From the NCBI RefSeq assembly GCF_000381025.1, contig NZ_KB905814.1:62001-126000 (forward strand): a stretch of DNA of 64,000 nt. Direction: 5' to 3'. The position numbers were made by a program, and so were the translations under genes. Origin of the DNA: Streptomyces sulphureus DSM 40104 (lineage in GTDB: Bacteria > Actinomycetota > Actinomycetes > Streptomycetales > Streptomycetaceae). Below the pieces are notes generated by a model. The model had not been told where the DNA came from and made no database searches. It saw only the letters and a list, made by a program, of their open reading frames with translations. This document shows positions 60,911 through 64,000 of this stretch, piece after piece (position 1 is the first letter of the stretch; each line of letters opens with the position of its first letter).

Positions 60911-61536
60911 CAAAGCTCGGTTCGGGGTGACGGCTGCACGCGGGCGCGAACGTCCAGGGCTCAGCCGGAGCGCAGCCACGGCGCCCTCTCGGCGGTCGCA
61001 ACAGACTTCGAGTAGCGCACGTCGGCAGGAGACCCGGTTCCGCTTCTTTCCAGGTCCTCGCGTCGTGACCGTAGCTCAGTAAAGATGGACTAGACCAATG
61101 GCTCGTGTCAACCCGCTCGCCGCTCCTGGTCGGCAGCAACGCACCCTCGTTTGCGGGGAGTTGAGAACTGGTGCGACTGCTCGGCGCCAGCCTCTTCGTG
61201 GCGCCGCCGACCCGCCGGCGCGGGCTCCGCTCTCGGCACGGCCAGCCTGCTTCGGGCAGCGCGGCACCCAGCCGGCCCGCTGACCGGGGTTCGCGGCGTG
61301 AAAAGCCAGACGGCGCCGCTGTGCCGGGGCGACCGGAGCAGCCCACGGGCCGAGTCGGCCGACCACCGACGGCCGGTCGTTCGTGCCCGTGCGTCTCACC
61401 CGCGCGCGGTGCGGGCGAGACGGGCTCGCGACCCGGTGTGCCGCGACGCCGGAGGAAGTCCCCGGCCGGTACGTCGTCCCGTGGTGGGAGCAGGGCGACT
61501 CCGTCGCCGCACCGCTCCCGGAGCGCGGCCTCGCGC
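60911..61536. other. Upstream region of the PhyH operon
   Basis: A 626-bp region between the PhyH gene and the TetR gene end. It must contain the operon promoter. Apart from the possible DasR site at 61084-61099, there is a short protein-like reading (PEEVPGRYVVPWWEQGDSV) on the plus strand near 61455-61511 without start or context, perhaps debris. No real gene is supported. Confidence 0.4.
61084..61099. promoter_or_regulatory. Candidate DasR (dre) site
   Basis: GATGGACTAGACCAAT matches 12 of 16 positions of the dre consensus ACTGGTCTAGACCAGT, with the core TGGnCTAGACCA intact but for one base. It is about 190 bp upstream of phyH. DasR ties secondary metabolism to N-acetylglucosamine; the site is predicted only. 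Confidence 0.4.
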
Positions 61537-62118
61537 TTACTGGAAGGCGATCTCCTCGCAGTGCCGGACGCTCCGTCGGATCGAAGCGCGGTCGATGCCG
61601 AGGAGGGCGGTGAGCCAGAGGCCGTTCTGGACGATGTCGATGTCGGTGGCGCGTCTGCCCGCCTCGGCGCCGGACAGCTCGGGGCGGGCCGCACGGATGA
61701 GGGCGGTGAGCGCCTTCCGGTAGCGCTTCTGGGCGGCCGTGTTGATCTCGCCGAAGTCCGCGTGCGCCCGCGCGAGCGCCCACAGTTGGAGGCGGAGGGA
61801 GAGGTACTCCGTCGTCAGGAACTCGGCGTCGGCGATGCGGCGCAGGGCGGAGCGGAGGTTCTCCTCGGGGCTCTTCGACGGGTCCGGCTCGACCAAGGCC
61901 ACATCCTGCTCCTCGATGCGGCGCAGGGCCGCGCTGATGAGGGTGGTCTTGTCGTCGTAGTGGTAATTGACGAGCCCGAGAGCGACTCCGGCCTCACGGG
62001 CGACGGCGCGCATGCTGACGCCAGAAATGCCGTGCTGGGACAGGAGGGTGAGGGTGGCGTCGAGGATGCGCTCCTGTCTGCCGACCTTCTTCTCGGGTTC
62101 CGCCACCGTGTCGCTCAC
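61537..62118 (-). CDS. TetR family regulator (BetI-like)
   Basis: A 193-residue regulator. HTH: QERILDATLTLLSQHGISGV, then SMRAVAREAGVALGLVNYHY and DDKTTLISAAL; the VNYHY recognition helix is typical of BetI-like repressors. C-terminal domain LRLQLWALARAHADFGEINT, then ALTALIRAARPELSGAEA. The start is GTG 62118. It follows the reductase gene on the same strand (102 bp). BetI-like proteins often respond to choline, betaine or carnitine derivatives, in line with its neighbours. Confidence 0.88.
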   Translation of the reverse strand: MSDTVAEPEKKVGRQERILDATLTLLSQHGISGVSMRAVAREAGVALGLVNYHYDDKTTLISAALRRIEEQDVALVEPDPSKSPEENLRSALRRIADAEFLTTEYLSLRLQLWALARAHADFGEINTAAQKRYRKALTALIRAARPELSGAEAGRRATDIDIVQNGLWLTALLGIDRASIRRSVRHCEEIAFQ

Positions 62119-62220
62119 CCGCCGATGGTATCGGGCGGCTGTTCCTCGCGGGGAGGGCCGGACCGTCGCGGGGACGCGGCGTGCACTCCGCCGCTGATCC
62201 CCGCGCTCAGCGGGGCGTGC

Positions 62221-63189
62221 TCACAGGTCGAGGACCAACTTCGCACTGCGGGACCGTCCGACGCAGATCAGCATCGTCCCTTCTTCGTCGTGCTCCTCGG
62301 GGGACAGGAGAGTCCCGCGGTGTTCCGGCCGTCCCTTTAGGACGCGGGTCTCGCACGTGCCGCAGTAGCCCTCCTGGCAGGAGGAGTCGATGGTCGGCCG
62401 TACGGCCCGTATCGCCTCCAGGAGGCTCTGGTCCGCGGGGACGGTCAACGTGACGCCCGTCTCCCGCAGTTCCACCTCGAAGGCGGAGTCGGCGCTCGTC
62501 TCCGGTGTGCCCTCGGCCGGGGCGAACCGCTCCACGTGGAGCCGGTCGCCGACGCCGGCGCGGGCGCACTCCTCGGTGGCCGCGGCGAGCATCGGCGGAG
62601 GACCGCAGCAGTACAGACGGGTCTCGGGGGACAGCGTCGCGACGATCCGTTCCACGTCCGGGACCCCTGCCTCGTCCTGGGGCACGAGGGTCACCCGGGC
62701 GGGGTGCGAGGAGGCGAGCTGCTCGGCGAAGGCCATGGACTGCCGGTCCCTGCCCCCGTAGACGAGTCGCCAAGAGGCTCCGCGGCGTTGCAGTTCCTCG
62801 GCCATGGCCTTGAGCGGAGTGATGCCGATGCCGCCGGCGAGCAGCACGTAGTCGGGCGCCTCGACCAAGGGGAAGTGGTTGCGGGGGTGGGAGCTTTCGA
62901 TCTCGGCGCCGACGTCCAGCCGGTCGTGCACCTCTGCGGAGCCGCCGCGGCCCGCCTCTTCGCGGAGGACGCAGACGGTGTAGGTGGCGCGGTCGGCCGG
63001 GTCGCCGCAGAGCGAGTACTGCCGGCGGAGTCCGGAAGGCAGGCGCAGGTCGAGGTGGGCGCCCGGGTCCCAGCGGGCCAGTTCGGCGCCGTCGGCCGCT
63101 GCGAAGGCCAGCAGCACGACGCCGTTCGCGACCGGTGTCCTCCGCACCAGCCGCAGCTTCAGCGAACTGCTGTCGTTCGCAAGGGGCAT
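62221..63189 (-). CDS. Rieske oxygenase reductase (FMN/NADH and [2Fe-2S] ferredoxin; CntB/VanB type)
   Basis: A 322-residue class IA reductase. Order: FMN domain (LRRQYSLCGDPADRATYTVC), NAD domain (YVLLAGGIGITPLKAMAEEL and YCCGPPPMLAAATEE), and a C-terminal plant-type ferredoxin (CQEGYCGTCETRVL with a later ICVGRS Cys). It passes electrons from NADH to a Rieske oxygenase, which is not in the window. ATG 63189 follows GGAGAG at eight bases. Beside a carnitine-dehydrogenase-like gene, it is most like CntB/YeaX or GbcB. Confidence 0.87.
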   Translation of the reverse strand: MPLANDSSSLKLRLVRRTPVANGVVLLAFAAADGAELARWDPGAHLDLRLPSGLRRQYSLCGDPADRATYTVCVLREEAGRGGSAEVHDRLDVGAEIESSHPRNHFPLVEAPDYVLLAGGIGITPLKAMAEELQRRGASWRLVYGGRDRQSMAFAEQLASSHPARVTLVPQDEAGVPDVERIVATLSPETRLYCCGPPPMLAAATEECARAGVGDRLHVERFAPAEGTPETSADSAFEVELRETGVTLTVPADQSLLEAIRAVRPTIDSSCQEGYCGTCETRVLKGRPEHRGTLLSPEEHDEEGTMLICVGRSRSAKLVLDL

Positions 63190-63224
63190 GACGGTGTCTC
63201 TCCTTCTTGACGGAGCGGATGGCA

Positions 63225-63262
63225 CGGTCGCCGCGGCCGATTCGGATCGGCCGCGGCGACCG
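63225..63262. terminator. 17-bp perfect hairpin between dehydrogenase and reductase genes
   Basis: CGGTCGCCGCGGCCGAT and its exact reverse complement surround the four-base loop TCGG. There is no T-run. It sits between two same-strand genes and may be a terminator or a processing/attenuation structure. Confidence 0.65.
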
Positions 63263-63305
63263 CGCTCCCGCTGTGCTCGTGGCCGGTCGTGCGCGGCCGC
63301 GGGGC

Positions 63306-64000
63306 TCAGTGACGACGAGGGTCTGTGCCCCGTCCGGTGGCCTGCTTCCGGGCTGTGGCGATCAGCTCCGTGAGCAAGGCGTCCCGGCGGTGGGCGAGTT
63401 CGTCGACCGAGTGCTTCTCGCTGATCGGCCCGAGGCCATCGACGAGCCGCTGCGACGTCGCCTCGTCGAGGTGCGGGCGCCCCAGGTCGTCGAACCAGCG
63501 GTTGAAGCTGTCGGCGTAGCGCTCGCAGAAGGCGGCGAGCCCTCCCTCGCCGGCGCCCAGGTGGAAGAGCTGCGTCGGGCCCATCGCCGCCCAGCGCAGA
63601 CCCGGTCCCGAGGAGACCGCCGTGTCGACGTCCTCGACGCTCGCCACGCCTTCGTTGACGAGGTGGATGGCCTCGCGCCACAGCGCCGCTTGCAGCCGGT
63701 TGGCGACGTGGCCCGGGACCTCGCGCCTGACCTCGATCGTCACCTTGCCGACCGAGGCGTAGAAGGCACGGGCGCGGTCCACCGCTCCCCCGGCGGTCCT
63801 GTCGTTGCCCATCACCTCGACCAGGGGGATGAGGTGCGGCGGGTTGAACGGGTGCCCGAGCACGAAGTGCCCCGGGTCCCGCCAGCCTTCCTGCATCTCC
63901 GTCAGCGTCAGGCCCGAGGCCGACGAGGCCACCACGGCGTCGGCGTCGAGGGCGGGCCCGATCGCCGCGTAGAGGTCGTGCTTGAGGGCGATGCGCTCGG
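63306..64000 (-). CDS. 3-hydroxyacyl-CoA dehydrogenase family protein, carnitine dehydrogenase-like (5' end off window)
   Basis: The visible 230 C-terminal residues lack the start and the NAD Rossmann motif. The 3HCDH signature is present: VVASSASGLTLTEMQEG, FVLGHPFNPPHLIPLVEVMG, EVPGHVANRLQAALWREAIH and LVNEGVASVEDVDTAVSSGP, followed by GLRWAAMGPTQLFHLGAGEG. The HPFNPP block is typical of carnitine 3-dehydrogenases and related short proteins, not of multifunctional FadB. With the reductase and BetI-like regulator it suggests L-carnitine oxidation. Confidence 0.85.
   Translation of the reverse strand, partial: ERIALKHDLYAAIGPALDADAVVASSASGLTLTEMQEGWRDPGHFVLGHPFNPPHLIPLVEVMGNDRTAGGAVDRARAFYASVGKVTIEVRREVPGHVANRLQAALWREAIHLVNEGVASVEDVDTAVSSGPGLRWAAMGPTQLFHLGAGEGGLAAFCERYADSFNRWFDDLGRPHLDEATSQRLVDGLGPISEKHSVDELAHRRDALLTELIATARKQATGRGTDPRRH

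Noticed and set aside
1..64000. CRISPR array, tRNA, rRNA or intact IS element
   Set aside because: No spaced repeats, cloverleaf, rRNA sequence, transposase motifs or terminal inverted repeats were noticed in the window.

Overview
The window is high-GC actinobacterial chromosome, almost certainly Streptomyces. Evidence: strong GC bias at third codon positions, frequent GTG/TTG starts, four-base ATGA/GTGA gene overlaps, rare TTA codons, SARP and ECF regulators, and a tandem glycine riboswitch ahead of gcvT. Coordinates 1-979 (mnmA) and 63306-64000 (a dehydrogenase) run off the edges. No rRNA, tRNA, CRISPR array or intact insertion sequence was seen.

Layout. 1-3130: tRNA 2-thiolation genes (mnmA, a group I cysteine desulfurase) flanking an exported-type amidase. 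3304-6453: two divergent regulator/target pairs (TetR with a serine hydrolase, MarR with a SnoaL-like protein), each with a visible palindromic operator. 6563-9939: an XRE regulator, three translationally coupled small unknown genes and a divergent flavoprotein. 9991-13160: Dps-like protein, thioesterase-like protein, and an aldehyde-dehydrogenase-fold protein that has lost its catalytic residues.

13229-23938 reads as one class III lanthipeptide locus. A six-gene minus-strand operon (SARP, ECF sigma, zinc-finger anti-sigma, ABC ATPase, two membrane proteins) is divergent from a LanKC synthetase, a 40-residue precursor gene missing from routine ORF calls, and one ABC half-transporter. The precursor resembles AmfS/SapB, but the first ring has Thr at the central position and the second ring is shortened. 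LanKC carries a TTA codon.

24143-41002 is core metabolism: a TRIC-like channel, an oligopeptide ABC transporter in the order C-A-B-D-F, two SseB-like proteins, a P-loop protein, a tandem glycine riboswitch, gcvT, gcvH, glyA and sdaA (glycine cleavage, serine/glycine exchange, serine deamination; gcvP is not here), and a small secreted protein.

41646-52166 is a form I aerobic CO dehydrogenase island: LysR regulator, coxM-coxS-coxL, xdhC, coxD, coxG, coxE, and a divergent second xdhC. CoxL carries the form I motif AYACSFR. The divergent promoter region is strikingly symmetric: two copies of YTAAGCGAACnnTTAA, each 7 bp upstream of a TTGACA box. Both XdhC proteins carry hexanucleotide repeats.

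52344-55591: secreted alpha/beta hydrolase, an ECF-type sigma factor with a coupled membrane protein, a decayed cytochrome P450 and a 24-bp tandem duplication. 55592-60896: a tightly overlapping five-gene operon (PhyH-type dioxygenase, GT-A-like DUF6271-type protein, type III PLP decarboxylase, GNAT, MFS exporter) that looks like an uncharacterised small-molecule pathway; its decarboxylase has a TTA codon and a perfect 14-bp palindrome abuts the first start codon. 61537-64000: TetR/BetI-like regulator, Rieske-oxygenase reductase and hydroxyacyl-CoA/carnitine dehydrogenase-like protein, suggesting carnitine or betaine catabolism.

The strongest candidates for undescribed biology are the lanthipeptide locus, the PhyH/DUF6271 operon and the symmetric cox control region.
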